From an uncultured Spirochaetales bacterium (lineage in GTDB: Bacteria; Spirochaetota; Spirochaetia; Sphaerochaetales; Sphaerochaetaceae), in the NCBI GenBank assembly GCA_949295675.1, contig CASFMA010000052.1, positions 1-48,686 on the forward strand: DNA of 48,686 bases, in the 5' to 3' direction. Positions within the stretch are counted from its first letter, which is position 1. Every line of letters begins with the position of its first letter. The position numbers and the translations under genes were made by a program. The notes beneath the pieces were generated by a model. It was not told the DNA's origin and did no database searches. It saw nothing but the letters and a program-made list of their open reading frames with translations. Below are positions 33,325 to 42,269 of this stretch, one piece after another.

Positions 33325-34134
33325 TTATGAAATAGCTTTTCTTACCTTTGCTGAGACAAACTCAGCAACAACTACCGTAATGAATATCACTATCAGGATT
33401 GACAGGACCTGATTCCATTGGAGCCTATTGATTGCAGAATTCATGAGCAATCCAATGCCTCCGCCCCCCACAATACCGATAATAGTTGACTCTCTTATAT
33501 TGTTTTCCCACCTATATACAGCTGTACCGACAAATGATGGCATGACCTGTGGCAAATACCCATATACAAACACCTGTAAAGTCGATGCCCCCGTGGCGGT
33601 AATGGCCTCAATAGGTTCCCTGTCAATCTCCTCAATAGCCTCATACATAAGCTTTGACACCATTCCAATGGACCGGATTGCTATCGCTATGATGCTAGCA
33701 AGCAGGCCTGGACCAACGATCTGAACAATAACAAGGGCCCAAATCATACTATTCACAGAACGTGATGCAACAATGAATATCAACACTATCAGACGGATAA
33801 TACTGTTTGGTGTCGTATTCTTTGCAGCTAGGAATGACAGGAAGAATGATACGATAACAGCAATGCCAGTTCCAAAGACTGAAATTGTTATGGTATCCCA
33901 AAGAGCTGGCATGATCTTTCCAAAATATCTTATATCAGGTGGGAACATCCTTGATAGGAAATCCTTTATCTGATATCCAGCATCAAACACAAATTCCCAG
34001 GTAGTCTGACTGCTTATGAACTCCCAGGAGATCAGCAAGACAATCAAACCCGCTAGCGAATATAAGAACTTTATATTCTGCTGTATTCTCGTATTCTTTA
34101 CCCACTTAGTCTTATCTGCATCTACAAAAGGCAT
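33325..34134 (-). CDS. phnE: Phosphonate-type ABC transporter permease (second copy)
   Basis: A 269-residue membrane protein with about six helices. The permease EAA-type loop reads EEIDREPIEAITATGASTLQVFVYGYLPQ and VGGGGIGLLMNSAI follows, typical of PhnE. It pairs with the other PhnE-like gene; the two permeases likely form a heterodimer in the inner membrane. AGGAGG precedes the ATG, which overlaps the previous stop (TAATG). Confidence 0.9.
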   Translation of the reverse strand: MPFVDADKTKWVKNTRIQQNIKFLYSLAGLIVLLISWEFISSQTTWEFVFDAGYQIKDFLSRMFPPDIRYFGKIMPALWDTITISVFGTGIAVIVSFFLSFLAAKNTTPNSIIRLIVLIFIVASRSVNSMIWALVIVQIVGPGLLASIIAIAIRSIGMVSKLMYEAIEEIDREPIEAITATGASTLQVFVYGYLPQVMPSFVGTAVYRWENNIRESTIIGIVGGGGIGLLMNSAINRLQWNQVLSILIVIFITVVVAEFVSAKVRKAIS

Positions 34135-34922
34135 TAAACAATCCTCCTGCGAATTGAGCTTGAAATATACTCTGTAATCAGAACCATGATGATTATCACC
34201 ATCAGGATTGCACCTGCTGTGTTGTAATCATATTTACCCATTGCAGTATCAAGAACAGCGCCTATTCCACCTGCCCCCACTATGCCTATTACGGTAGACT
34301 GCCTGAAACTTATGTCAGCACGATAAATAGAGAGACCGATGAACCGAGTGGAAACCTGAGGCCATACACCATATATTACAGTCTGGAACCAATTCGCACC
34401 TGTAGACTTGATAGCCTCAATCTGCTCTTCATTAATATTCTCGATATCCTCAGCCAGCATTTTTCCGATGAATCCAACACTGTTCAGCAATAACGTCAGA
34501 ACGCCTGCCAGAGGCCCATAGCCAAACATGATGACGAAAAGAATGCTAAGGACAACAACATGAAGGCTTCTGATGAACATCAATAGAACGCGGCAGATGC
34601 AATATACCCATCGAGGAACAAGATTTCTGGAAGCACCAAAAGCCAACGGCAAAGACAAGAACATGCTCACAATAGAAGCAAACGCCGTCATTGCAAGGCT
34701 TTCCAGGATTCCTTCTATGATATATTTATACCGCGTAGCAAAATCTGGATGGAAAAAGCCTGAAAACAGCTTTCCCATCTTGCTGACACCTCGGACAATC
34801 CTTTCTGGATCTACTTCTATGCTAGATCCTGCTATCAGGATATAAAGAAACACAGCAATAATTACTGAATATCTGATAAATGGATTAGCAATCAGATGCT
34901 TTTTCTTCCATGTTCTTTCCAT
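34134..34922 (-). CDS. phnE: Phosphonate-type ABC transporter permease (first copy)
   Basis: A 262-residue membrane protein with about six helices. EDIENINEEQIEAIKSTGANWFQTVIYGVWPQ is the EAA-type loop and VGAGGIGAVLDTAMGKYD the PhnE hallmark. The ATG at 34922 has GAGGG five to six bases upstream and follows the phnC stop by one base; an ATG at 34934 inside phnC is less well supplied with a ribosome binding site. It differs clearly from the second copy, so the pair is not a recent duplication. Confidence 0.9.
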   Translation of the reverse strand: MERTWKKKHLIANPFIRYSVIIAVFLYILIAGSSIEVDPERIVRGVSKMGKLFSGFFHPDFATRYKYIIEGILESLAMTAFASIVSMFLSLPLAFGASRNLVPRWVYCICRVLLMFIRSLHVVVLSILFVIMFGYGPLAGVLTLLLNSVGFIGKMLAEDIENINEEQIEAIKSTGANWFQTVIYGVWPQVSTRFIGLSIYRADISFRQSTVIGIVGAGGIGAVLDTAMGKYDYNTAGAILMVIIIMVLITEYISSSIRRRIV

Positions 34923-34923
34923 T

Positions 34924-35706
34924 TTAGCCCTCATCAGTACTTTCGGTCTTTTTCTTCAAATTCCAGTCTTCTTCTCCATAAATCGTATTGAGTACATCTG
35001 TATCAATCTGGTCACTGGTTCCATCAAATACAACCAACCCCTTCTGCAATCCTACGATTCTAGGACAGAACATCCTTGCCAGCTGGACATCATGGATATT
35101 TACGATGCAGGATAGTTTATTCTCTTCGACCAGCTCCAGGATAAGCCTCATTACCTGCCTGGATGTCTTAGGATCAAGGCTTGCTGTAGGCTCATCTACA
35201 AGAAGCAACTCTGGGTTCTGTATCAATGCACGGGCTATGCCAACTCTCTGGCGTTGTCCACCAGACAGCTGATCTGCTCTGTTATCAACATAATCAGCCA
35301 ACCCTACTCTCTCTAGAAGAGTAAAAGCTTTTTCAACTGCTTCCTTCGGGAACTTGCGCAATGCGCTTTTCCAGAAACCAACATATCCAAGCTGTCCTGA
35401 AAGGACATTCTCCATAACAGTAAGCCTGTCCACCAAAGCATATTCCTGGAAAATCATTCCGATTTTCCTTCTTGCCAAACGGAGATCCTTCTTCCCCATC
35501 TTCACAATGCTTTTTCCATTGACAATGATATCTCCGCTCGTAGGCTCAACAAGCCTATTGATACATCTGATTAGAGTGCTTTTCCCTGCCCCAGATGGTC
35601 CAATGAGCGCTATTACACTATCATCAGGAACAACAAGGGAAACACCTTTCAAGGCCTCTTCCCCTGAAGGATATTTCTTTACAAGATTCTTGATCTCCAG
35701 CATCAT
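34924..35706 (-). CDS. phnC: Phosphonate-type ABC transporter ATPase
   Basis: A 260-residue ABC ATPase. Walker A is [10 protein letters not shown]-loop [10 protein letters not shown], signature [15 protein letters not shown], Walker [13 protein letters not shown], and the switch His is in IVNIHDV. The [10 protein letters not shown] context matches PhnC. It energises uptake with the two PhnE permeases and PhnD. AAGGAGG precedes the ATG, which overlaps the phosphohexomutase stop (ATGA). Confidence 0.92.
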   Translation of the reverse strand: MMLEIKNLVKKYPSGEEALKGVSLVVPDDSVIALIGPSGAGKSTLIRCINRLVEPTSGDIIVNGKSIVKMGKKDLRLARRKIGMIFQEYALVDRLTVMENVLSGQLGYVGFWKSALRKFPKEAVEKAFTLLERVGLADYVDNRADQLSGGQRQRVGIARALIQNPELLLVDEPTASLDPKTSRQVMRLILELVEENKLSCIVNIHDVQLARMFCPRIVGLQKGLVVFDGTSDQIDTDVLNTIYGEEDWNLKKKTESTDEG

Positions 35707-37172
35707 GCACCTCCTTTCACGATCTCATCTATCTGAACTACACTATCTGCCAGCAAAGCAGCAGATGAGGCATAAACCATCACCCTTATCAGCCCCTTTT
35801 CGCTTTGACTGGAGCGCTGTGTCAAATAACACCAATCATTATCATTGCGCCACTCCAGGATTGTGGCACCAAGCGGTGAGCCATCTGGCAGTGTCGATAT
35901 GATTGAATAACCTTTGCATTGAAAATATTTCTTTATGTTCGAAAGAACTGCGTCTCTTTGTTCTTCTGAAGACAAAAAGTAGCTCCATTCAGGCCTTGAG
36001 AATACGGAGTTCTGTATTTCAATCAGCTTTTCGAGATTTCTACCATCCTTCTTCCATTCGGAGGCGAAAAGCAACGCTATCAGCAAAGTATTCTCATAAG
36101 GTGCATTCTGCCTATCCAATGACAATTTGAAATAATAATGTGCTGTCTCTTCTGCAGCAAAAGAAATAGAACCATCTTCGATCAGTTTCTTTATGAGCGA
36201 ATGGCCATTTGGAATGAGTACAGGAATGAACTCACACTCTTTCAATATTGGCTTGACAGCTGGAACTGCTTTAGGATCCAAGCCTATCTTATTACCATTG
36301 CCGCACAACTCAGATAACTTTCTTGCAAGGAATGTAAGGACTATGGAAGGAGATACAAATGACAGATGAGAGTCATATATTACAAGCCTATCTCCATCAC
36401 CATCAAATATGAAAAGAAAATCAAACTTTCCTTTCATCTCCTGAGCAACGGCCAATGTACTTCTTATGTTCCCTTCCACTGCAGGGTTTGGAGTACCGGA
36501 AGGGAATGCACCATTTGCAACAAGATTGATTGGAATAATATTTGCTCCAAGCTTCTCAAATGCAAGCATTATCTCATTTCCAGCGCTCCCTGACATGAAA
36601 TCCACGAGTATGGTTATGTCTTTCAACTGATTACCAGAAAGCCCCGCACATTTTATGGAGAAGTCTATAAATTCATTGGTTTCCTGTATAACGGCAATCC
36701 GTCCCTTGCCCGATAATGCAGGACAATCTCCTTTTATGAATGCTTCTTTAATATATGATAGGCCGCCTGCTGGCCCTACTCCATCTGCAATAGGCTCTGC
36801 ATTCAGGCCTACCAGCTTCTCACCTGTATAATTCCTAGGGTTATGGGAAGCTGTGATCATTATTCCTGCGCAATCAGGCCGCTTGCTTATGCTGTAATAA
36901 AACTGACATGTTGATATTGGATTGATGCAGCAAATAACGTTGAAGCCCAACTCTGAAAAGCGATTTATCGCAACCTGCATCAACTCCTCGCTTCTTAACC
37001 TTGTATCACGGCAAATAAGGACTTCATTTGCCTTCAGCTCATTCAGGAAATATGAGGCTTCTGCATCGCATAACCGCAGGAAGTACTCATCGGACAAATC
37101 ATCTCTATCAATCCTAATATCATACGCATGAAAAAGATTACCAGCCATTCTGTTGATATCGTCAGATTTCAT
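35703..37172 (-). CDS. Phosphohexomutase (PMM/PGM family)
   Basis: A 489-residue alpha-D-phosphohexomutase. It opens LFHAYDIR, the family start; the catalytic phosphoserine loop is [10 protein letters not shown], the metal loop FDGDGDR, the sugar loop AEETAHYYF (normally GE-S-GH, so slightly unusual) and the phosphate-binding loop [13 protein letters not shown]. Enzymes of this family swap sugar-1-phosphate and sugar-6-phosphate (mannose, glucose or glucosamine). Its position between an RpiR regulator and phosphonate-type transporter is unusual and suggests that the imported or released compound is a sugar phosphate. It overlaps the regulator gene by 11 bases. Confidence 0.9.
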   Translation of the reverse strand: MKSDDINRMAGNLFHAYDIRIDRDDLSDEYFLRLCDAEASYFLNELKANEVLICRDTRLRSEELMQVAINRFSELGFNVICCINPISTCQFYYSISKRPDCAGIMITASHNPRNYTGEKLVGLNAEPIADGVGPAGGLSYIKEAFIKGDCPALSGKGRIAVIQETNEFIDFSIKCAGLSGNQLKDITILVDFMSGSAGNEIMLAFEKLGANIIPINLVANGAFPSGTPNPAVEGNIRSTLAVAQEMKGKFDFLFIFDGDGDRLVIYDSHLSFVSPSIVLTFLARKLSELCGNGNKIGLDPKAVPAVKPILKECEFIPVLIPNGHSLIKKLIEDGSISFAAEETAHYYFKLSLDRQNAPYENTLLIALLFASEWKKDGRNLEKLIEIQNSVFSRPEWSYFLSSEEQRDAVLSNIKKYFQCKGYSIISTLPDGSPLGATILEWRNDNDWCYLTQRSSQSEKGLIRVMVYASSAALLADSVVQIDEIVKGGA

Positions 37173-38010
37173 ACTCCTTCCTCAATTCATCAAGTTCCTT
37201 CAGGTTCTTATATGCAATTTCTTTCCTCAGATTCGAGACAAACAAGCTGATTGATTCAGAAACGAGTACTGGAACAGCCATAGAATGGAATATCTGCAGA
37301 GGACCACGTTTCAGCTCTAGGACATAATCTGCATTTGCCGCAGCATAGCCTTCAGGATAATCAGTAACGACGATGGAAGGAATCCTGGCTTTCCTGCAAT
37401 ATTGAAGCAACTTCAGCAGATCGCTATTATCATGCCCAAAACAGAATCCTATAAAGCAATCATTCTCCTTATGCTGGACAATCTGATCAAATATCCTATG
37501 ACCCAATTGGCTGATTCTACGGACATCTATTCCAAAGCGCCTAAGCCAGAATTCCAATGTGTTTCCTGGCGATTTAGAAGCTCCTCCATCTTCAAATAAA
37601 AACAAAGAAGACGCAGAATTAATACAAATACAGGCTTCCTTGAATGTTGTTGATGCAATAAGGCATTTGATAGCATCGATATATCCCTTCTGGAGATCTA
37701 TGAAGGAATCAATGAAGTCCATCGTTTCATTATCATGGATAACATAATTATAAAACCGAGAGGAAATATTGAATGTAGAGGAAAATCTGTACTTGAACAG
37801 TTTCTTCATCTCAAGGAATCCAGACAGCCCTATTTTCTTGGCAAACCTGACTATAGTAGCTTCCCCAACATTCGCTATATGTGCCAAATCTGCAAGTGAC
37901 AATATCGCAATCTGTTCAGGATTGGCCTTGATATAAGCAGAAAGAATCTTCTCCGTCTTTGAAAACTGTTTTTCATGGTCACCAATTAACTGCAATATGT
38001 CCTTTTCCAT
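37162..38010 (-). CDS. RpiR/MurR-family transcriptional regulator
   Basis: A 282-residue regulator. The N-terminal helix-turn-helix reads LSLADLAHIANVGEATIVRFAKKIGLSGFLEMK; the C-terminal half is a SIS sugar-phosphate isomerase fold (ACICINSASSLFLFEDGG, CFIGFCFGHDNSDLLKLLQYCRKA). RpiR proteins bind phosphosugars and control the neighbouring catabolic genes. It is the first gene of the operon and probably controls it, including itself. A TATACT box ends six bases upstream of the ATG and there is no ribosome binding site. Confidence 0.9.
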   Translation of the reverse strand: MEKDILQLIGDHEKQFSKTEKILSAYIKANPEQIAILSLADLAHIANVGEATIVRFAKKIGLSGFLEMKKLFKYRFSSTFNISSRFYNYVIHDNETMDFIDSFIDLQKGYIDAIKCLIASTTFKEACICINSASSLFLFEDGGASKSPGNTLEFWLRRFGIDVRRISQLGHRIFDQIVQHKENDCFIGFCFGHDNSDLLKLLQYCRKARIPSIVVTDYPEGYAAANADYVLELKRGPLQIFHSMAVPVLVSESISLFVSNLRKEIAYKNLKELDELRKEYEI

Positions 38011-38044
38011 AATCCGAGTATAAAATGAACAATCAAAAAGTAAA
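38011..38044 (-). promoter_or_regulatory. Leaderless promoter of the RpiR/phn operon
   Basis: Minus strand: TTTACT (38039-38044), 16-base spacer, TATACT (38017-38022), then CGGATT and the ATG at 38010. No ribosome binding site. Confidence 0.55.
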
Positions 38045-38055
38045 GAATTATTTTA

Positions 38056-38087
38056 TTTTGGAGTAAAATTTATCAAAACTCCATTTT
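38056..38087. promoter_or_regulatory. Inverted repeat upstream of the RpiR operon, possible operator
   Basis: Arms TGGAGT (38059-38064) and ACTCCA (38078-38083), extended by flanking TTT/TTTT-rich bases, separated by 13 AT-rich bases. It lies 12 bases upstream of the putative -35 box, a fitting place for RpiR to act. Confidence 0.4.
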
Positions 38088-38193
38088 CAGCCAATTCCAA
38101 GACAATGAAAATAAGCATATCTGCAATAGTCACAGATGACCAAAATACAACAAAATTACATTTCCAAGGATCTACTGTATCTATCGAATTAGT

Positions 38194-38222
38194 TTGACTT
38201 ATGCAATCTGCGCCCTTAACAT
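38194..38222 (+). promoter_or_regulatory. Promoter of the EF-G-like gene
   Basis: TTGACT (38194-38199), 17-base spacer, TAACAT (38217-38222). Predicted start near 38229 gives a leader of about 33 bases containing a strong AGGAGG site, so this gene uses normal initiation. Confidence 0.7.
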
Positions 38223-38261
38223 CTTCTTAATAGCACATTTGCATTCAAAAGGAGGATTCAG

Positions 38262-40340
38262 ATGAGCGTCAGTACCAAGGATATCAGGAACGTGGCCATC
38301 ATCGGCCATAATGGTACGGGAAAGACGAACCTCATAGAGCAGATGCTTTATTATGGTAATGTTCTTTCCCGTCCTGAGACAGTAGACAGCGGCAAGACTG
38401 TCAGTGATTACACAGAGGAAGAGATTCAGAGGAAGATGTCTGTCCATACGACGCTCTCTTCGATGGAGTGGGATGGGAAGAGAATCAACATCCTGGACAC
38501 TCCGGGAACTGGAGACTTCATTGGTGAGGCGATAAGCGCATTCAGGGCAACAGAGGCCGCGCTTATGGTCGTAGACGGCAGGGAAGGCGCTCAGATCGAG
38601 ACAATAAAGCTATGGAGAAGGCTTGATGAAAGGAACAAGCCAAGAGCCATATTCATCAACAAGATGGATAAGGAAAGAGCAAGCTTCCGCCATGTCATAG
38701 ACTCACTTGTAGAGGAATTCAATGCGCATTTCGTGCCTGTAGTAATGGCACTCGGAGAGGCTGAAGAGTTCCACGGAGTCATAAACCTGATAGAGAACCA
38801 GGCATACGAATGCCATGAGAACGGCAAGGAAACACCTATGCCGATACCAGAGAAATACGCAGCTGTCGTCGAGGACTTCCGCGCACGCCTTATCGAGAAC
38901 GCGGCAGAAGGAACAGATGAGCTGATAGAGAAATACTTTGAGGAAGGAACACTTGAGCCAGATGACATAAGGCATGGCCTTGCTGTCGGAATGAGGGAAA
39001 ACAGAGTCATCCCGGTATTCTGCGGAGCCACGGACAAGGGAGCTGGCATAACTTCCCTTCTCAACTTCATAAAGAACAACTTCCCATGGCCTCTTGGAAT
39101 AGAGGAATACATCATAGGCCACGAGGGAGAGGAGACAACGCTCCAGATCGATCCGGACAAGCCATTCTCAGCTTATTGCTTCAAGACGACGATCGATCAG
39201 TTCTCAGGGAAGATGAGCTTCCTGAAGATAGTCACAGGCATTCTCACACCTGAGACAGATATATACAACAATGAGATCGGAAAGAAGGCAAAGCCGGGCA
39301 AGCTCTACAGAGCAGTCGGCAAGAAGCTTATAGAGACAGATAGCCTCACCGCTGGTGATATCGGCATAATAACCAAGTGCGACATAGCATACACGAATGC
39401 CACATTCGTCGCAGGTCCTGAGTTCAAGAGACGCTTCAGGCCACTGAGGATGCCTCAGCCGATCTACCAGCTTGCGATAAGCGCCGAGGACAAGAAGAGC
39501 GAGGACAAGATGAACGATGCGCTTCACCGCATCGCGGAGGAAGACCTCACATTCCAGGTTTCCTACAATGAGGAGACAAAGGAATCGATCATCGGAGGAA
39601 TGGGAGAGCTTCACATCTCGATGATCCTTGACAAGATCCGCGACAAACAGAAGATCGCCATCAACACAAAGACACCTAAGATCGCATACCGCGAGACAAT
39701 AACAAAGCCGTCAGGACTTGCTGAATACACACATAAGAAGCAGTCAGGCGGACACGGCCAGTACGGACGCGTAGTGATCGAGATCGCTCCTATCGAGAGA
39801 GGAAAGTACTACGAATTCACGAACGCCATAAAGGGAGGTGCTGTATCCAAGGGATATATCCCAGGCATCGAGAAAGGCATCCATGAGGCAATGGAGGAAG
39901 GATATCTCGCAGGCTACCCTCTTGTCGATATCGGCATAACGCTCATCGATGGAAAGGAACACCCTGTCGACTCCTCTGAAATGGCATTCAAGCTTGCGGC
40001 AAAGGGCGCAATGCAGGAAGCTCTTGGCAAAGCAGGGGTTGTCCTTCTTGAGCCGTTCATGAAGCTTGAGGTCTTCATCGACCAGGATTATCTGGGCTCC
40101 ATACTCTCCGACCTCTCCTCCAAGAGAGGCAGGGTCCTCGGGCAGGAAGAGAAAGGACATGTGGTCTCAGTCAAGGCTGAAGTGCCTATGGCAGAGCTGA
40201 GGAACTATGCCATAGACCTGAAGAGCATGACAAGCGGCACTGGTTCGTTCGAGCTTGAGTTCGATCATTACGAGCAGCTGAACGGAAAGCTTGCTGAAGA
40301 TGTCATAGCTGAGTCCAAGAGAGACAAGGAAAACGCATGA
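38262..40340 (+). CDS. EF-G-like translational GTPase (EF-G-2 type)
   Basis: A 692-residue EF-G relative with AAGGAGG before the ATG. G1 is GHNGTGKTN rather than AHIDAGKT; G2 lacks the RGITI motif (reads RKMSVHTTL); G3 is DTPGTGDF, so Thr83 replaces the His that activates water in classical EF-G; G4 NKMD is kept. The domain II-V layout is complete. This pattern matches the EF-G-2 branch (as in Thermus), whose role is not clear. The other EF-G in the window (27150) has all the standard motifs. The repeat-protein gene follows 50 bases later. Confidence 0.88.
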   Translation: MSVSTKDIRNVAIIGHNGTGKTNLIEQMLYYGNVLSRPETVDSGKTVSDYTEEEIQRKMSVHTTLSSMEWDGKRINILDTPGTGDFIGEAISAFRATEAALMVVDGREGAQIETIKLWRRLDERNKPRAIFINKMDKERASFRHVIDSLVEEFNAHFVPVVMALGEAEEFHGVINLIENQAYECHENGKETPMPIPEKYAAVVEDFRARLIENAAEGTDELIEKYFEEGTLEPDDIRHGLAVGMRENRVIPVFCGATDKGAGITSLLNFIKNNFPWPLGIEEYIIGHEGEETTLQIDPDKPFSAYCFKTTIDQFSGKMSFLKIVTGILTPETDIYNNEIGKKAKPGKLYRAVGKKLIETDSLTAGDIGIITKCDIAYTNATFVAGPEFKRRFRPLRMPQPIYQLAISAEDKKSEDKMNDALHRIAEEDLTFQVSYNEETKESIIGGMGELHISMILDKIRDKQKIAINTKTPKIAYRETITKPSGLAEYTHKKQSGGHGQYGRVVIEIAPIERGKYYEFTNAIKGGAVSKGYIPGIEKGIHEAMEEGYLAGYPLVDIGITLIDGKEHPVDSSEMAFKLAAKGAMQEALGKAGVVLLEPFMKLEVFIDQDYLGSILSDLSSKRGRVLGQEEKGHVVSVKAEVPMAELRNYAIDLKSMTSGTGSFELEFDHYEQLNGKLAEDVIAESKRDKENA

Positions 40341-40344
40341 GCGG

Positions 40345-40364
40345 AGGCCTCCGGAAGGGGGCCT
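40345..40364 (+). terminator. Hairpin between EF-G-like and repeat-protein genes
   Basis: Arms AGGCCTCC and GGGGGCCT with a GGAA tetraloop (one G-T pair), four bases after the EF-G-like stop. The sequence after it (TATGATTTTCATC) has only a short T run. It is likely a partial terminator or processing structure. Confidence 0.5.
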
Positions 40365-40390
40365 TATGATTTTCATCAAAAGGAGGAATC

Positions 40391-40795
40391 TTGAAAGCTG
40401 AAATCAAACTCAGGACAGGAGCTACGCTGAGGAACACATGGATAGTTGACGAGGAAGGTATCAGGCCGAAATCAGGTGCGAACGAATACAACACATGGAA
40501 GTTCGAGAATGGGGAGGTCAAGCCTACAGCCGGCATAACCCCATACAATACATTCATCCTCTCACCCGATGAGATCTCAAGCAAGAAAGGCGCGACAGAA
40601 CGCAATACTCTCGTGATCGAGAACGGTGAGATCAAGCCAAAGGCAAAAGCCACGGACAGGACGACATGGATTGCGGAAAACGGCACATTCTCACCTAAGG
40701 AAGATGCCTGCGATGCAAACATCTGGGAATATCCAGAAGGGCTCGATCCATCGATCGTTGCATTCACGGTCCTCATCGCAAATGAGATGAAATGA
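40391..40795 (+). CDS. Small protein built of six 19-residue repeats
   Basis: A 134-residue protein starting with TTG at 40391; an AAAAGGAGG site four bases upstream makes the start secure. From about residue 7 it consists of roughly six 19-residue units with the pattern K-x-G-A-T-x-x-N-T-W-x-x-E-N-G-E-I-K-P, the fourth (KKGATERNTLVIENGEIKP) being near consensus and the last degenerate. The short strand-turn pattern suggests a beta-solenoid or blade-like fold. The C-terminal tail LDPSIVAFTVLIANEMK looks helical. No family recognised. It follows the EF-G-like gene and ends at a terminator. Confidence 0.8.
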   Translation: MKAEIKLRTGATLRNTWIVDEEGIRPKSGANEYNTWKFENGEVKPTAGITPYNTFILSPDEISSKKGATERNTLVIENGEIKPKAKATDRTTWIAENGTFSPKEDACDANIWEYPEGLDPSIVAFTVLIANEMK

Positions 40796-40799
40796 CAGT

Positions 40800-40819
40800 G
40801 GGGAGCTGAGGCTCCCCTT
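40800..40819 (+). terminator. Intrinsic terminator after the repeat-protein gene
   Basis: GGGGAGC / GCTCCCC stem (40800-40806 and 40811-40817), loop TGAG, then TTCCCT. The T run is short. Confidence 0.7.
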
Positions 40820-40958
40820 CCCTATCTAAAATATCCTCTGGACAAGATAGAAAACAACACACTCTGGCATAATCAGAGCCTCAGAAGAATCATCTCTGAA
40901 CGTCCTTGTCCATTCTCATGAATCTAGGAATCTGCCAGGAAATATGTTTGAAAAATGC

Positions 40959-41480
40959 TCATTGCTCCGCATTGGATGCAAAGAGAGATGTATAGACCAT
41001 CTGTCCATCAATGCGCTCTGAAAGCATCAGGTCAATTGCCTTCACATCAGCTTCTATCCTTTCTATCTTTCCTGCGCATGCTGTAGTCATAACCCTTCGT
41101 CCGAGCGTTATATGCGGCCTGTACTTCCGTCTTTCAAGGCTGAATCCGGAAGATAGGAGAGCCTTATGAAGATTCCCCTGCAGTGTCATAAGCGCATTGT
41201 CCTCTCTGGCGCCGACCCACCATGTATCTCCATCAGGGCGTGCGAAGAAGCCTAATCTATCCACCGTGACAGTGAACGGACTGAACGAGATGCTCTCCAT
41301 CGCATCAATGGCAAGATTGCGCTCCGCAGGACTGCACTCTCCCAGGAATTCAAGCGTAAGATGAAGATTGCTCCTTGGCACAAATGTCCCATTGGAAGAC
41401 ACGTCATGAAGAGAATCACGAAGCATTGATAGCTTATCGACGACAGCATCATCAAACAGGATAGCTATGAAAAGACGCAT
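40959..41480 (-). CDS. thpR: RNA 2',3'-cyclic phosphodiesterase (2H family)
   Basis: A 173-residue 2H phosphoesterase. The two catalytic H-x-T motifs are NLHLTLEFLGE near residue 40 and RPHITLGR near residue 125. Start MRLFIAILFDD is the standard family opening. The enzyme hydrolyses 2',3'-cyclic phosphate ends of RNA and can act as a 2'-5' ligase in vitro. TTGCAA and TACCAT boxes with 17-base spacing end six bases before the ATG and there is no ribosome binding site. It is probably a single-gene transcript, after trmB. Confidence 0.9.
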   Translation of the reverse strand: MRLFIAILFDDAVVDKLSMLRDSLHDVSSNGTFVPRSNLHLTLEFLGECSPAERNLAIDAMESISFSPFTVTVDRLGFFARPDGDTWWVGAREDNALMTLQGNLHKALLSSGFSLERRKYRPHITLGRRVMTTACAGKIERIEADVKAIDLMLSERIDGQMVYTSLFASNAEQ

Positions 41481-41515
41481 ATAGCTATGGTAAAGCCTGA
41501 AGGCAGGGATTGCAA
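41481..41515 (-). promoter_or_regulatory. Leaderless promoter of thpR
   Basis: Minus strand: TTGCAA (41510-41515), 17-base spacer, TACCAT (41487-41492), then six bases to the ATG at 41480. Confidence 0.55.
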
Positions 41516-41549
41516 TCATCCCCTATGCTCTTCTTCCTTGACTGAGGCG

Positions 41550-42269
41550 CTAGACCCTTTCTAGCCAGATTTCGTTTATCGTGTACTCCTTCTCCATGCC
41601 CTTGCGCTCGAACTTCGTTATAGGGCGCCATGCGACAGGAGGCGCGAAACCTTCAAAGGGATTGGAAAGAAGAGGCTCGTCCTTTGCCGTCTCAACGACC
41701 TCCTCCGCATATTCCTCCCAATCCGTGACCATGTATATATAGCCCCCTTCCCTGAGCTTCGTCGCGAGAAGATGAAGGAACGGCAGCTGCATAAGGCGTC
41801 TTTTATGATGCCTCTTCTTTGGCCATGGGTCAGGGAAGAATATATGAAAGCCCTCGATCGATCCATCTGGAATCATATGATCCAGGACATCTACCGCATC
41901 AAAGCGGATTATCCTCACGTTGTCCATATCATCATCGCCGATGCGCTTCAGAAGCTTCACGAAGCCCTGCAGGAAGACCTCAATGCCAATGTAGTTGCAA
42001 TCAGGACGGCGAAGCGCTATCTCATGCAGGGAGTCCCCCATGCCGAAGCCTATCTCGATCACGACGGGACGCTCTGTCGGGAAAAGAGAGGAATAATCCA
42101 GCCCCTTATCCTCAAAGAAGAAACCATAGCGGGGCATATAGCTCAGCACAGTCTCCTTCTCCTTCTCTGAAAGCACATTGTTGCGAAGGACATAGCTCTT
42201 TATCCTCCGCTCCTTTCCTTCCCTTATCTCAATCTTCCCTAGCTTTTCCAGTATCTCTTCATCTTTCAT
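41550..42269 (-). CDS. trmB: tRNA (guanine-N7)-methyltransferase
   Basis: A 239-residue enzyme. The SAM-binding motif is VIEIGFGMGDSLHEIA, followed by NYIGIEVFLQG and the TrmB-specific signature FHIFFPDPWPKKRHHKRRL. The C-terminus (TKFERKGMEKEYTINEIWLER) contains the T-K-F-E-x-K-G motif that recognises tRNA. It makes m7G46 in the tRNA variable loop. An AGGAG site precedes the ATG, which overlaps the mfd stop by four bases. Confidence 0.95.
   Translation of the reverse strand: MKDEEILEKLGKIEIREGKERRIKSYVLRNNVLSEKEKETVLSYMPRYGFFFEDKGLDYSSLFPTERPVVIEIGFGMGDSLHEIALRRPDCNYIGIEVFLQGFVKLLKRIGDDDMDNVRIIRFDAVDVLDHMIPDGSIEGFHIFFPDPWPKKRHHKRRLMQLPFLHLLATKLREGGYIYMVTDWEEYAEEVVETAKDEPLLSNPFEGFAPPVAWRPITKFERKGMEKEYTINEIWLERV

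Noticed and set aside
31482-38010. Classical phosphonate-degradation (C-P lyase) operon
   Set aside because: PhnG-PhnM are absent; only the transporter and a PhnP-like fold enzyme are present.
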